This document shows, one piece after another, positions 12,023-24,308 of a stretch of 64,000 bases of DNA (within the stretch, counting starts at the first letter, position 1; each line of letters starts with the position of its first letter). The notes under the pieces are model-generated. The model saw only the letters and a program-made list of their open reading frames with translations, was not told the origin of the DNA and did not search any database. A program made the position numbers and the translations under genes. Source of the stretch: Todiramphus chloris collaris. Taxonomy: Eukaryota > Chordata > Aves > Coraciiformes > Alcedinidae. The stretch lies in the NCBI GenBank assembly GCA_025345505.1, contig JANVCC010010406.1, forward strand, positions 15,775,260 through 15,839,259, given 5' to 3'.

Positions 12023-13482
12023 AAGGGAATCAAGGAATGAACAAAGTTGGGGTTTTTTTTATTCTTAAAACAGACAACAATTTACCCATATCCTAAAATC
12101 CTCTAGGCTACTCTACATACATCAGAAGACAGTGAATCACTATACACAGGAATCTGTGTAAACTGGAGGGCAGTCTGTTTAATCTGCAACATGTCCAATG
12201 TTTCATATAATACTTAACATTTAATTTTAAAAATACTATTAAATATAGGATAGAATGATAGAAAGATAGACGGAAGCCTTATGGTATCTTTAACAGAGAC
12301 ATCACCAAGATAATTATTCGAGTTTCTTCTACTCATTGAGGCTAAAACCCCTCAAGACTGGTTGTCCTATAGCTAAGTGATTTTTTAAAGTTTTTGTTTA
12401 TAGAGGAACACAGGTCTTTAGATAGACTGATTTACTGTTTCTTAAACCAGATAATTAAGCCTGATAATTTTCTTGCTCCATTATGGTAGCATTCTGAAGT
12501 TTGTTATGTGTTTATAAAAGGAAACCTTTTGTACACTACACCTGTAACACCATTGTGGCTGCAGAGTGTTTTCATCAACTTCTATTCCTAAACTCAGATA
12601 TTTGGAAATTACAGTTTGATATACCAGAAAGGAGCTGCTTTAATGGAGGCAGTGTTTTCCAGGCTGTTGTCCAGCTCTTCTGAGAGGGTATTGACTCCTG
12701 TTTCTGAGCTTAGAGCCAAGACATGAACGGCTGCAAAACCAATTGCACACACAGCACCATAAAAGTACTGATAAGGTAACAAATTTGTGTGGAATAAGAA
12801 AGCCTGTGGGATGCTAATAGCCACTTTTTTGTCAGTTGGAGTTTATGTGGTCTTGATTACCCTGTCACTAAGACTGAGATGGCTTTACTCCACTTTTGCA
12901 TGCAAAATACTACAGTTCCTGTATTCTTTTTATATTATGAGACAAGATTCAACCTGTAAAAATGCTCAATATAACATTGAGACCTTGATTAATCAAATGT
13001 ATTTGTTTTGTTCTTCTTTGATAAAGAAGTACCTGAACCATAATTTCCCAAATAATTATAAAAAAACCACTTAAAGTATAATCCACTTGCACTTCTGTAA
13101 ACTCTAAAGAAGCACTAAATGAGAGATATATAATAGCATACATTTGAGGGTTGTAACCTTGAGTAGTGCAGTTCAAAACATAGAGATAAAAGGGACTGCA
13201 ATATTGAAACTATTTAGTAACTATTCCTGAAGGTGTATCTTGTGAACACATTGCTTACCTTGTCATCCCCACTATGATAGACCAAGGATGGAATCATAAA
13301 AGAGATGTGGTAATAAAATGATGAAATCTTGCAGGATTGAGACATGAGAGTTGTATTTTGATCCAGTTTCTTTCTGCTTTATCTGATGACAATGTTGTTG
13401 TTGAGGCAGTATTTGGTCTACTGGAAAACTAACCAAAAACTCTAGGTCTTCTTTCAAAAGTTAACTTGAGAGACAATTTAGC

Positions 13483-13510
13483 TTTTTTTTTTTTTAAAAA
13501 AAAAAAAAAA
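13483..13510. repeat. T13-A15 back-to-back homopolymers
   Basis: Thirteen T residues pass directly into fifteen A residues with no spacer, a perfect homopolymeric inverted repeat. Confidence 0.95.
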
Positions 13511-14862
13511 TCTCTGGGTTAACAGGCCTGTGATAAATCTTATGTAATGTTTTTGGAAAGGAAGTTCTGAAACCATGAGGCTTGACCTAGACTTCTGGAA
13601 AAAGCCAAACCAGTGTGCAAGAAAAAAGGAAATGCCTTCTTTCTCTACAATGTGGTTTTGTATTTTGTTATGAGACAGTATGTAGTCTAGCATTGAATTA
13701 ACTTACTTCAAACAGACAAGCAGATCTGTGAAGGAGTAGGCTTCTAATCCATCAGTGATAAAGTAATTTGAACTTTTCAATACTCTGTATTTACATTAGT
13801 ATTTCACAGTGACATATCTAAGTTAAAAGATTACAGAATAGAGTGGGTAGCTTGATCTGACAACAAAAAATGTCTTTAAATGAATCTTTAGTTTGTCTAC
13901 TCTTACTACCTCATTAATCCTCAAAGGTGTCAGTCAGTAAGTCTAATAGCTATGAGTGCTAGTGCTGTGGTCAGTTCCAAATTATAGTATTGATTAATTG
14001 ATTGTCTTCTTCCAGTTGTGAATTATATTAGTGCTGGCTCAGACTGGCTGGCTGAAGGCCAAAGCTTAATCTCTTGTAAAAGACAACAAATAGCTCCACA
14101 GTTTCACTGCTGTGGTCAAGTGAACAATCAGGAAACTTTTTTTTATTTGTACAGCCTGGAAACAGTACTACAGCTGCTGAATTTTGAATTTATTTAGTGG
14201 AGATATAGGATGGGGAAGAGAATAGGTGACACTAAGGAATTAATACAATCAGTTTTGCGGTTTCAAATTAAAATGAAAATTGGAAAAGGAAATGCAGGTC
14301 ATGACTTGACTCATATTATTGACACTGCTGCCTGGAGAAATTTGCACACCACCTGTCTATCCTGTGAATGCCTAATTTTCAAAAGCATTAGGCATTCTTA
14401 AAATTAGCATATAAGAGAGTGAAAAGTTGATGTGTTGTTCAGCTTTTTCATTTAATAAGAATGTGAGGTAATTGAGATAATCACAATTTCATCCCCATAC
14501 TTTTCTAACAGCTTGTAAGAGAAAGGGTTTGAAGAAAGGTTTTTCTTTCCCCCAACAAGGAGATGTTTCTCTTTTACTGGTAACTTATATAACTATTCTT
14601 ACTTGGTTTGATACATATCTGGACATATTTTTTTTTAAATTAAATAATTAAAAACAAAACATAGGAGGACTAATTAATAGTTTAATTTTTTGTCATTTGT
14701 TCTTAATACAAATCTGGTAAAGTTCATGGGAACTGGTATCTCCTCTCATTAACTCTACAAAGCAGTAATGTTGTTTTCCTGACATTTAACTTCATAAGAA
14801 AGCTATGAAAATTTCTCATTCAAAGGCAATCCCTCAAACTCACAAAAACTTGCTAGAGTAGG

Positions 14863-15290
14863 GGTGAGGCTGGAGCACCCCACCTATAAAGACTGTGTAA
14901 GAGGGCTGGGGTAGTTCAGCCTTTAGAGGAGAAAGCTCTGGTGAAACCTTACAGCAACTTTCCAGTACTCAAGGGGGAACAACAGCAATGGTGGGGAAGG
15001 ACTCTTTTTCAGGAAGTGTAGCAATAGAACAAGGCATGATGGTTTCAAATGGAAAGAGAGTAGATTTAGATTAGATATTAGGAAGAAATTCTTCACTGTA
15101 GGTGTGGTGAGGAACTGGAATGAGCTGCTCAGAGAAATTGTGAATGCCCCCTCCTTGAAAGTCTTCAAGGCCAGATTGGATGGGGCTTTGAGCAGCCTGT
15201 CTAATGGAAGGTGTCTCTGTCCATGGCAGAGAGGTTAGAACCAGACCATCTTTATGGTCCCTTCCAACATAAAGTATTTTATGAGTCTTT
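14863..15290 (+). mobile_element. Old CR1 LINE 3' end
   Basis: A diverged CR1 3' segment. On the plus strand it begins at GGAGCACCCC..CTATAAAGACTG, runs through GGGGTAGTTCAGCCT (the LFSLE-coding block of ORF2), then AGATTAGATATTAGGAAG (the RLDIRK block) and the GAACTGGAATGAGCTGC block. It ends with ATGGTCCCTTCCAACATAAAG and a decayed ATTTTATGAG tail in place of the ATTCTATG octamers. The wording GAG..TTGGGG..GTTCAGCCT is shared with the copies at 47520-48642 and 58276-59081, suggesting a common older subfamily. No usable open frame remains on this strand. Confidence 0.88.
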
Positions 15291-18200
15291 GAGACTACAC
15301 AATAAATAAGTGCAAAAAAGGACATTAATTATAGTGATATTATAGTATAGAATTTTAAACATTTATAACCTTGGACTGACTGAGTTACAGAAATTTAGAG
15401 AAATTGAAAGACTCAACCCTGCATCTAGCTATTTTGTACAAAAACAATTACTAAATTCTAATTCAGTGCAGTTAAATTATCCAATTTTAGTTTTAAATCA
15501 TCATAATTATTAACAATTAGTGCTAAGGTTTAGTAAACAGCAATAGGCGGAATACCAACATTATTTCTAATGAAATGTAATGAAAGTCCAGTAATACTAC
15601 TGGACACAATCTGTAACATCAGTCTTACAGGTTAAGATCAAGATAAAGGCTTTGCTGCCTTGTTGGACTATGCTTCTGCCTTGTTGCCTTCCTCCACCAT
15701 GCAAAGATATTGTATAGGGTTATTTTTCTCCTGTTTCTGAGGAAACCAAAGTGATGGAGGCAGACTTGGATGCAGCTTAACATAGTGCCAACTAAGAATG
15801 ACTTATTTATTTTTAGAATTATGACAACTTTGTATCTACCTTCGTTCACTATCTCATGTTCCAGGAGAAGGGAGTTAAAAGCATAGGATACCTGGAGCAC
15901 TACAGCAACCAGTGTTGGGATTGGATCTTATCAGGCCACCAGGACAATCAGGGTTTCTATATGACAGTAAAACAGATGACCAGGATTCAATTGCCTAAAA
16001 ATAGATGTCTGTCTGACTGTCTTACTCTCTAGCTGACACTCAGAAGGGGGACAGTCCCTTGTAGTCATTATGTCATATCTGCCAGTCATTGATGAATTTT
16101 CACATATTTTAGTGGATTGGAAATGGCATTAAGTGACTACACTTGGAAGCTGAGCCCTGCCTAACATATAGCTCCAGCTTATACATATATAACTACAACC
16201 TAAGGAAACAAACTAAGTTTATACCCATGGAGCACAAAGGAGGTTTAATAGCAGTTGTTCCATGCAGGTACATCATCCTGGAATGCACCTTGCTTGTTCT
16301 GAGAGGGGAGTGTCAGTGTTCATCAAGGACCACGTGACAATTTATTATTCAGGTCAGTGTCCAAAGATGCAAATGGTGCATTATATCATTTAGTCATTGT
16401 TGCTTAAGAGAATTTGGAACACTTGCAAATATATTTAATCTATGTGGTAATTTCTTTTCTTGCTTTATTCCACTCATTAACAACAGTGTTGTTTTTCTAA
16501 AAACATCAAAATAAAGGATGTAGTTGGGACTACTGCCCAGGGCTAATAAATTTCATAAAAGCGTAAACCAAATTTTGTCAACCTTGAGATCTATAGGCAT
16601 CTTCTTCTTCTTCTCTGAAAAGCTTTAACTCTTTAGTTCTCATTGATTTCAGTTTGCCTAAGTCTGTAAGATATCTGTTTAACATTTTATCTCTGTTTTA
16701 AATTTCTTATTTGCAGTAAAGAAAAGCATGTTTACATCAGAGAAAAGAAAATAAGTCCAAGTACTTTTATTTCATATATGAAAAGTGAACAGCATTTCAA
16801 AGAACAAAATTTCTGGCATTCCAGAAATTGAGATGGATGGGATGGGATGAAGGATATGCAAGTCAGCCAATAAAAGATGACAAGAAAGCTAGATTTAGTA
16901 TACCACCTCTTCCCTAGACAAAGGCACACACTAGAGGCATATGTTCAGAGCCAGAAACTTCCTCCTTATCTAATGGGCTTACTGTGTCTTCCTGTGCACA
17001 TCTTTCGTCTTACTCTTCCCTTAGGAAGAAGCTGATAATGCCCAGCTGTATGTAAGAGGGAAAAGACAACAGCACTTTGTCAAGAAATGGGTTGAACACA
17101 GTCCTCAACCAAGGGGGGTTAAATCGTACATCTTCTAGGGCTTTTCTAAAACTTGACTGGTTGTCAATAGCTTAGTTATACTGAAAAAGACCAACTCATG
17201 CAGTTGCTAGAGGATTATTTAAAGGAAAATTTTGCACAAATATATTTTTGTTGATCTTACAAAATGGAACATAAATCTGTAAAACCAGAGAGAGGAAAGA
17301 CAGATTCATGGAAATGTTCATTGCCAAGGAGTCTCATGCAAATAAATGGCTCAGGCCACATGTGGGTAATGGAATGAAACAAACAAGAAAGAATAGCATT
17401 TTGTGGGATAGATTATTGCAGTTCTTCATTTTCTGCCAAAAGTCAACACAACAGTTATGGTTTCAAAAACTGAAATGCTACAGAGTAGAGATATTTTTCC
17501 AGTGTATAACTGGCTAAAAGACAAAGTTCATTTGTTTTTCATACCATGTACAACAATTAATAATTACATGCATCTAGTGAGAAGAAGTTCACAAAATGTT
17601 AAAGTTTTGATTTATTAGAAATCTAAACCACAAGATATGTTACTTTTCTTGGTAGTCAGATGATGAAGACTGATTGAAAACCTGAGTAAGCTTAATTTGT
17701 CATTTTTTGTTACTTATAACAAACAAAAAAAAATTGCTTCTAATGCTTAATTCTTCTTCCAATCCATTTTAATTGCAGTAGATATATAATTTTCTGTGGT
17801 AACTGCTCTGCTTCACAGAGAAAATGCTCATAAAATAGAATACTTTTCTTTGCAATATCTAAAAAATTTTCATGTTAATATTTTTATCTTGTATATTCAG
17901 ACATATTTGTCTCGATAACCTCTTTTCTCATTCTTTTTGCAGCTAGTGTCACTGAAGACCATTTTCACTGACCCTCTTCTAAATTAATTCCATGGAACAA
18001 GAATGTAATTCACTTCTTCCTTTTTGTGACGTTTCTTTAAGACGGGATTTTCTAAAATACTTAAACCACTTCAGGAGGCAATAAAATTAAAATAGATTAA
18101 ATCATTGGAAGCAAAATTAAACATTTGAGAACCTCTAATAAGAACTCATGTCTAGAACAGGTGGATGTTTATTACAGTGAAGTTTGCATAGTTTGAGCTC

Positions 18201-19105
18201 CACTTTTGTATCAATTTCTTAAGGCATTAGTAAGCTTTTGTTTATCTTGTACTCTATTTTGTTTAAATAGACTTCACAATAGGATCAGATTCCTTGGTTT
18301 TCTAAGCATGCCAGTATTTGATGATAAATATAATAAAGACAGGAAATATTTTATATACCTGAAAATATAAGATAGTTGATAGTACTGAAAATAGAATCAT
18401 TTTAGAAACTGTTGCAATTTTAGAAAATTGCCGCAACAGCTTGGGTTAGACTTGTACAGACTACCTTATTTTTTCATAAACATCCTGCTTAAAATGTCTG
18501 GGCAAAAAGATACTCACAGTTACTAACTTGTTCTGAAAGTTCTTGCAATATGTATTTTAGAAAGTCAAATTATAATAAGGCAATGTACAGTCTGTTGCAA
18601 TAACAGGTTAAACAATTAAATTACTTATTTAAGAAAATATTTATAAACTACTAAATATTTATGATGCAGAATTTAAGACCAAAGTCTTAATTAGAGAACT
18701 GTGAATTTTTACAGGTTCATAAGACCAAAGAGCTGAATTATTATATGTTTAATTGATATGATTCATCATACAGTTCATTTCAGCCTGGTTACTATTATAA
18801 TTAGTGTGCAGTTAGTAAGATGCACTGCAAAATACCGCGCTTTTTCTGTTGCTTTGAACTGATTATAAATAAACATATGACTTCTTCTGTTTCTTAGCTT
18901 TGTACTAACAAGAATCCCCACGCAGAGACAATCAAAACTTCTTACTTACTAGAGCCATTCTGTCTGCTGCATTATTTACCTGCTTCCTTCCCTCTAGTTC
19001 TGCACCTGTCACTGCTCAGATGGGTCAGAGAATCTAGTACTAATTATTACTTAATCATCTGTAAGGCACAGCTAGATGTGTCTAGGAAATCAGAGTTTCG
19101 GTGGG

Positions 19106-19150
19106 TGTAGTGGGTCTGGGTCGTGGCCGTGCCAGGGTCAACCCACCACA
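19106..19150 (-). repeat. 45-base GC-rich palindromic scrap, possibly an LTR edge
   Basis: The segment starts TGTAGTGGGT and its reverse complement starts TGTGGTGGGTTGACCC, so the two ends are inverted copies with TG...CA termini and 9 of 10 terminal bases matching. It is strikingly GC-rich for its AT-rich surroundings. Avian ERV LTRs often start with similar TGTxGTGGGTTGACCC wording, so a deleted LTR remnant on the minus strand is possible. It is too short to be sure. Confidence 0.35.
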
Positions 19151-19682
19151 GTGGGAGACTTCTGTAGGTACTAGGGCTGAAGTCACTTTCATTTAAGTGA
19201 ATCTGTGCACACAATGTTTACAGTGAGTAAGGTTAAAAGTCTGGAAGCCTGACTCTACTGCCTGCATTACCCCGTGTTACTGACATTGAGGAAGAAAAGG
19301 TCTCCTCAAGCTTTCTCTCCTCGTCTGTGAACATTGTCACTGGGTTTTTCCATCTTAGCTCAGCTGGACTATTTCTCTTTCCAGGACTCAAGGAAGTTTA
19401 GGAATGTCCGAGCTTTGGCTTTACTTATCTAAATATCAATGTCGGCAATTTACAGTGCCTCTTATTTTTTTTTTTTTTTCTCTCCTTAGTAGAACATTTC
19501 TCATTCCTGTTTGTTTCAGCAGCATCCATGTAGTGTTTTTTTCTACCTAATGTCACATGGTTTTCTGGCAATAAAAGTATAATTTACAAGTGGATAATGG
19601 CTTTTGTAACCTTCCAAGAACTGAGCAAGTATTTTTGTTTTGTGGGCCACTCACTTTTCTTACAGACTTGTTTCACAGATAA

Positions 19683-19734
19683 ACAAGTACAAGCAGGATT
19701 TTCACAAGTACAAGCAGGATTTTCACAAGTACAA
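19683..19734. repeat. 21-base tandem repeat, ~2.5 units
   Basis: Two identical 21-base units (ACAAGTACAAGCAGG + ATTTTC) at 19683-19703 and 19704-19724, followed by the first ten bases of a third. The unit length is a multiple of three, so a local open frame stays open, but no protein family is recognisable. Confidence 0.95.
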
Positions 19735-20043
19735 CCTTAGGCAACTACATAGCAGGGACTTTAGAATATCATCTTGGAGAGCAGGAGTATTTCATGTAAT
19801 CCGTTCTCATGGCAGCAAATTATATGAGATGTACTGCTATCTCCAGGAAAAAAAGATTGTAACACAGCTTTTGTATTTTGTGTGTGGACAGTGACATTTT
19901 AAGCAGATGGACAAGGCTTTCCTATGTTTTGTCAACTTGTGATCAAAGAAGATTTTTTTTTTTTTAATATATCTTATAATCCTAATTAGTAATTGGGGTG
20001 CATTATAAACCACAATTTCCAATTCCTGCAAGACAAGTCACAG

Positions 20044-20060
20044 AAAAAAAAAAAAAAAAA
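20044..20060. repeat. A17 homopolymer
   Basis: Seventeen A residues followed by CAAAAAACC. No retrocopy is recognisable upstream. Confidence 0.95.
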
Positions 20061-21337
20061 CAAAAAACCAATGCAAACCTAATATAAATCAAAGGCTAAA
20101 GCTGCGTAGTGAACTATATGAGACTATGAAAATTGCAGGCAGATGCATCTGAAGCAAGAAGGGGGAAAGACTTTTTATAAACATTAAAAGCCTAACTGTA
20201 AAGCAATAGCTTATAGGACTCTTGATTTTGCCAGTCATAGAGGTAAGGCAATCATGTTTCCTAGGACACTGAGCTAATATACAGCTGGTCTCTGCTTTTG
20301 TAGTAGACTTATTCAAGATGCTGGTTACAACTGTGTATCTTACAGCTGGCCCTGCTTCTATTCTGTGTAAATCTCTAATGAATATAAAATTTTCTCTTGA
20401 AGATATAATTCATCATTTCAGTATTTTATTGCTATGCCTAAAAAATCTCAGTCTCATGGGCTTTTATAAAAATGACCAAGGGAAAGTTGGATGGAGGAGG
20501 AAGTGAAGACAAAAATACAGACTGTTATAAATCATATGTGGAACCAGGGCTGTACTGTTCATTACAAATGCGTCTTGAAAACCTGTAATAAAATAATCAT
20601 CTTTAAGGAAATGAAAATGAAAAAGAAGGGCAGATGTAGTTTTTGGGAAAATAATTGATTGGTGGGATGGGAGAAGAGAAACAGGAAAGAACAGCATCTA
20701 CAGGAAATCAACTGTTAATAAATATCAGAAACTGCAGTCAAGTGACAAGATAAGCTGCAGCATATGTTCCTTCAGCTACAAAATGGAAATAATTTTCTAT
20801 AAAGGAGATGCTGATAAGCCTGCCTCCTCCCCAAAAGGCAATCATTTTACATTTTATATTATTTGAAAAGAGCTTGATTATTTTCCTTTGAATGAAAAAA
20901 GATGATTCACATTTACCTGTAAACAAAATTTTCAATTCATGTGTTTCGCCTGCATACTTAAAGGCATATGACCCAACCATAGCATGCTAGGGAGAAAATT
21001 TTAGTGAGATGTAAATAAATAATAATTCATAGCCACAAATATTGGTTTACCTTTGTCCTACTTCAAATTACTCTAAATTAAAAACCAGAGAGTCTATTAA
21101 ATGTGGATTTTTTTTTTCCAGTAATGGGCAGTATTCTCATCAAGGGCAGATAATATCCACTATGATAATGTATGAAAATTATGTCATTTGAAGTCTATAT
21201 TTAAAATACATTAAATAACCCAGGTATGTTTTGCATTTCTCTAAGTAGAGCTGGTGTAGTAGTACTTGCACAGTGTTTGATAGGAGACAGGGAAGAACAA
21301 ATATAAAGGATGGACAATGAAGGTTTAATTTGGCATC

Positions 21338-21905
21338 CAGTTCTCATTACTAACAGATTAGTGACACCTAACTTGGTGTCATATGTGAATTTACTGATGG
21401 TAGATTCTATGATGAGTCTACTGATGGTAGACCCTATGTCCTCATCAAGATCATCAATAAAGATGTTAAACAGAAATGGTCTCAACACTGAGCCCCAAGG
21501 AAAGCCACTTGTGACCTTCCACCAGCTGGATTTAGTACCATTGGCCGCTACTCTGTGGGCCTGTTTAGCCAGTGCTTGATCTAGCAGATCATATTCTCAT
21601 CCAGGTCATGAGCAGACAGTTTTTCCATTAGAAATCTCTGGAGAACAGTGTCAAATGCCTTCCAGAAGTCCAGGTAGACCACATCCACAGCCTTTCCCTC
21701 ATCCAGTAGCCAGGTAATCTTGTCATAGAAGGAGATTAGGTTCATCAGGCAAGATCTGCCTTTCCTAAACCCAAGCTGACTGGGCCTGATTCTTCTGGAT
21801 GCCCTCTCTATGGCTTGTAAGAGCGCTTAAAATGATCTGCTCCATGACCTTCCCTGGTACTGAGGTCAGACTTCCATAGTGGATGACCCACTCCCTGCCT
21901 TGCCT
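21338..21905 (-). mobile_element. CR1 LINE internal fragment, 5' and 3' truncated
   Basis: Reading the minus strand from high to low coordinates gives CR1 ORF2 reverse transcriptase in order: a LTSVPGKVMEQIIL block (about 21885-21840), a KGRSCLMNLISFYD block, an EGKAVDVVYLDF block, the [17 protein letters not shown] block, and a catalytic box reading KFTYDTKL where CR1 usually has KFADDTKL. The match stops just after that box, so the normal CR1 3' end is absent. This is unusual, since CR1 copies are mostly truncated at the 5' end. An imperfect 27-base tandem duplication lies at 21392-21445. The copy is clearly non-functional. Confidence 0.88.
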
Positions 21906-24308
21906 GCCTGGTACTGACATCCCTTCACCTCCCTCTTCCACTGGTGTTGTCCCAGGCAACTGCAGGAGGGCTCCTCTGCTGTCTCACACCACCCAAGCTC
22001 TGCCCTACTCCGACTGCATCTAGGATTTTCCTATCCTATTCATCCTGGACAGCATTTGACTTTAGGTATCTGTCAGGAGTTAGTACAATTTGCACTTTAC
22101 AAAAGCTTGGGGAAAAAAAAAAAAAATTCCTTGGTTTCCTTTTGCTTGAGTCAAGAGAAGACCACAACCTATGTAGAAAACCACAGTGAGCAACAGGGAT
22201 TAGAATAAGAAGCTGATGACTAATGAAGGTAATGACTCTGTATCACAATGAGGTTGAGGACACTTGTCTTTTTTTCCAATATTATTAGTTCCTATAACAT
22301 GAAACACAGTACGCAAATTCTTTTGCTTACTGGAGCTAGCTGGCTGGTCTGAACAGACTTACAAAGAAGTGACTTTCTGGATAACACAAAATTTAGTTCT
22401 ACCATAAACAGTAATACTAGGGTGAATAATAAGAATCCTATATCTAAAGAGTCACATATTTATAAAGTAATTATAAAATGTCTAATTCTCCTTATAGAGC
22501 CTGGTGAAGAAAATTACTTAAAATAAGAAATAGGAATCTTTTTGTAGTCACATTTATGGCATGTTTTACAGCTGATGGTTTTCATTCACTGACACTAACT
22601 CTAGAGTGCTATAAGGACCATCCTCAGAGAAACAAAAAGTCCTTTCCTAAACCAAAAAAGCTTTTCAGAGAATGACAAGAACTATTTATCACGGAAGTGA
22701 ATTTTAATAATACTTAACCATAATTACAGAAATGTGGCATTTAATTTTTTATAAAGACTGTATGTAAATCTGAGTAATGTTAAATATTTTGAAAAGTTAA
22801 TGTATGACTGTTCAAGAGAGGATTGTGCCAATGAAAAGTGTTATGCAAGAGCAGATGCTGAATTTCAAAAATTTAAACACAGCATCTGGTTGTGATCACC
22901 AACAGTTGTGCATATTTGTGTGAAACAGTCAGTAGAACAACTGTAGGATCAGCTACTTGATGTTTTATTTAAATTCCACAAAACTGTGAAACATCACCAG
23001 TCCCTACTTTATATCTATCATTACTAGTCTGCAAGTTTCTCTTTTGAAACTAAATTCATAATTATGTTAATGGAGACTTTCTTTCCTGGCACAGGGGCTT
23101 TGAAGTACTTTTAATGGTGATTTTCTGATTGAATTTGCAACTTGTGCCTCTGTGACTTCCTGTATTTACTCTGCTCTGTGTGTGACAATTTCATCCCCAT
23201 TGAGATGACCTAAAATCACTAATACAATACTTTAAAAGAGGTTAATTGAATAGGGAAGTCATTGTTGTAATTATTCCAGTAGTCACCAGTACTAACGGTT
23301 TTTCAAGTGAATTTAATTTCAGTAATATAAAGACATTGCATTATCACTCCATTCCTAAAACATTAAGGCTTCTTTCCCTTATGGTTAGAAGTGTTTTAAT
23401 TCTGCCTTTGGGTACTTTCTCAAGCATACATATAGAATATAACAAGTTGTAATATAGCAAGGGAAGCTAAATAAAGTAGTGTGCATTCTCACTGGAAAAA
23501 AAGCCCCTCTAGACAGAGTACCTAGTCAGATTTTAGGATGAAAAAAAAAAAAAAAAAAAATGGACCAAACAGACAGATCTGGATCAAAACCTTCAGTAGA
23601 TAAAGATCATACAGAATGATAGCACACCCAAGGAATCCTGGCAAGCACAGGAGACAGAAGTTCAGATACTTTTTTGCTTCTATTCTAATAAAAGATATTT
23701 TCAAAATGGAAGTTGGACTCTTCCTTTTCAGTGCCCTGAATACTTTCAGGCCTTGCTGGTTTCACACTATGCCTGTGTTGCGTTTAATTGCATCAATTGT
23801 TCACCCAATGATGAGGAGTAAAATCAGGGAAAAGAAGATACTTTGTGGAGAGAAGGCTTTTTTTACCTAATTCAAAATCACATTTCAGAGATGAATCCTC
23901 ACCTTGTGGTCTGTATTTAAACACAAAGAGAACAAAATAAATGTTTTCTGACTTGGATTCTCCAATGCACTGACTAGTGCCACAGTTGCTTTTTGGGAGC
24001 TTTGCAGCTTTCTATCCAAGTTTTCTATATGCAAGTTCTACTGCACTTGTCTTAAAGTTTGTTCATCTACATCTTTCTTAACAAGTCCAGGTGTGACCCA
24101 AGACAAAGAGCTTTTCTTCCCTTTACCCACATGTCTATTCTCAGGCACATAATTGTCAGGAAAAAAAAAAATATCACAGGTCCTTCATCCTGTGTGTCAT
24201 GCTTCAAAAGTTGCCCTGTTTGAATAGGAAGAATTGGGATCTTTGGCCATTTTTCCTTCTGCTATTTAAAAAGGAAGAAAATCAAATGTTTCTGTTCTGA
24301 AGACTCAT
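21906..24308. other. Unrecognised DNA
   Basis: No gene is recognisable. The first ~120 bases are unusually GC-rich and may be further diverged sequence of the preceding CR1. The rest is AT-rich unique DNA with A-runs near 22112 and at 23541-23560. Confidence 0.55.
23541..23560. repeat. A20 homopolymer
   Basis: Twenty consecutive A residues. Nothing that looks like a retrotransposed body precedes them. Confidence 0.95.

Larger units (their letters stand above)
11088..14862. other. Unrecognised AT-rich DNA
   Basis: No coding exon or known repeat is recognisable. It contains TA/CA-rich sequence around 11380-11416, two homopolymer features listed separately, and a perfect 11-base inverted repeat at 14366-14397. 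Confidence 0.6.
15291..21337. other. Unrecognised DNA, no gene seen
   Basis: About 6 kb without a recognisable exon or large repeat. The listed exceptions are a 45-base palindromic scrap at 19106-19150, a 21-base tandem repeat at 19683-19734 and an A17 run at 20044-20060. Short open frames are of chance quality. Confidence 0.6.
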
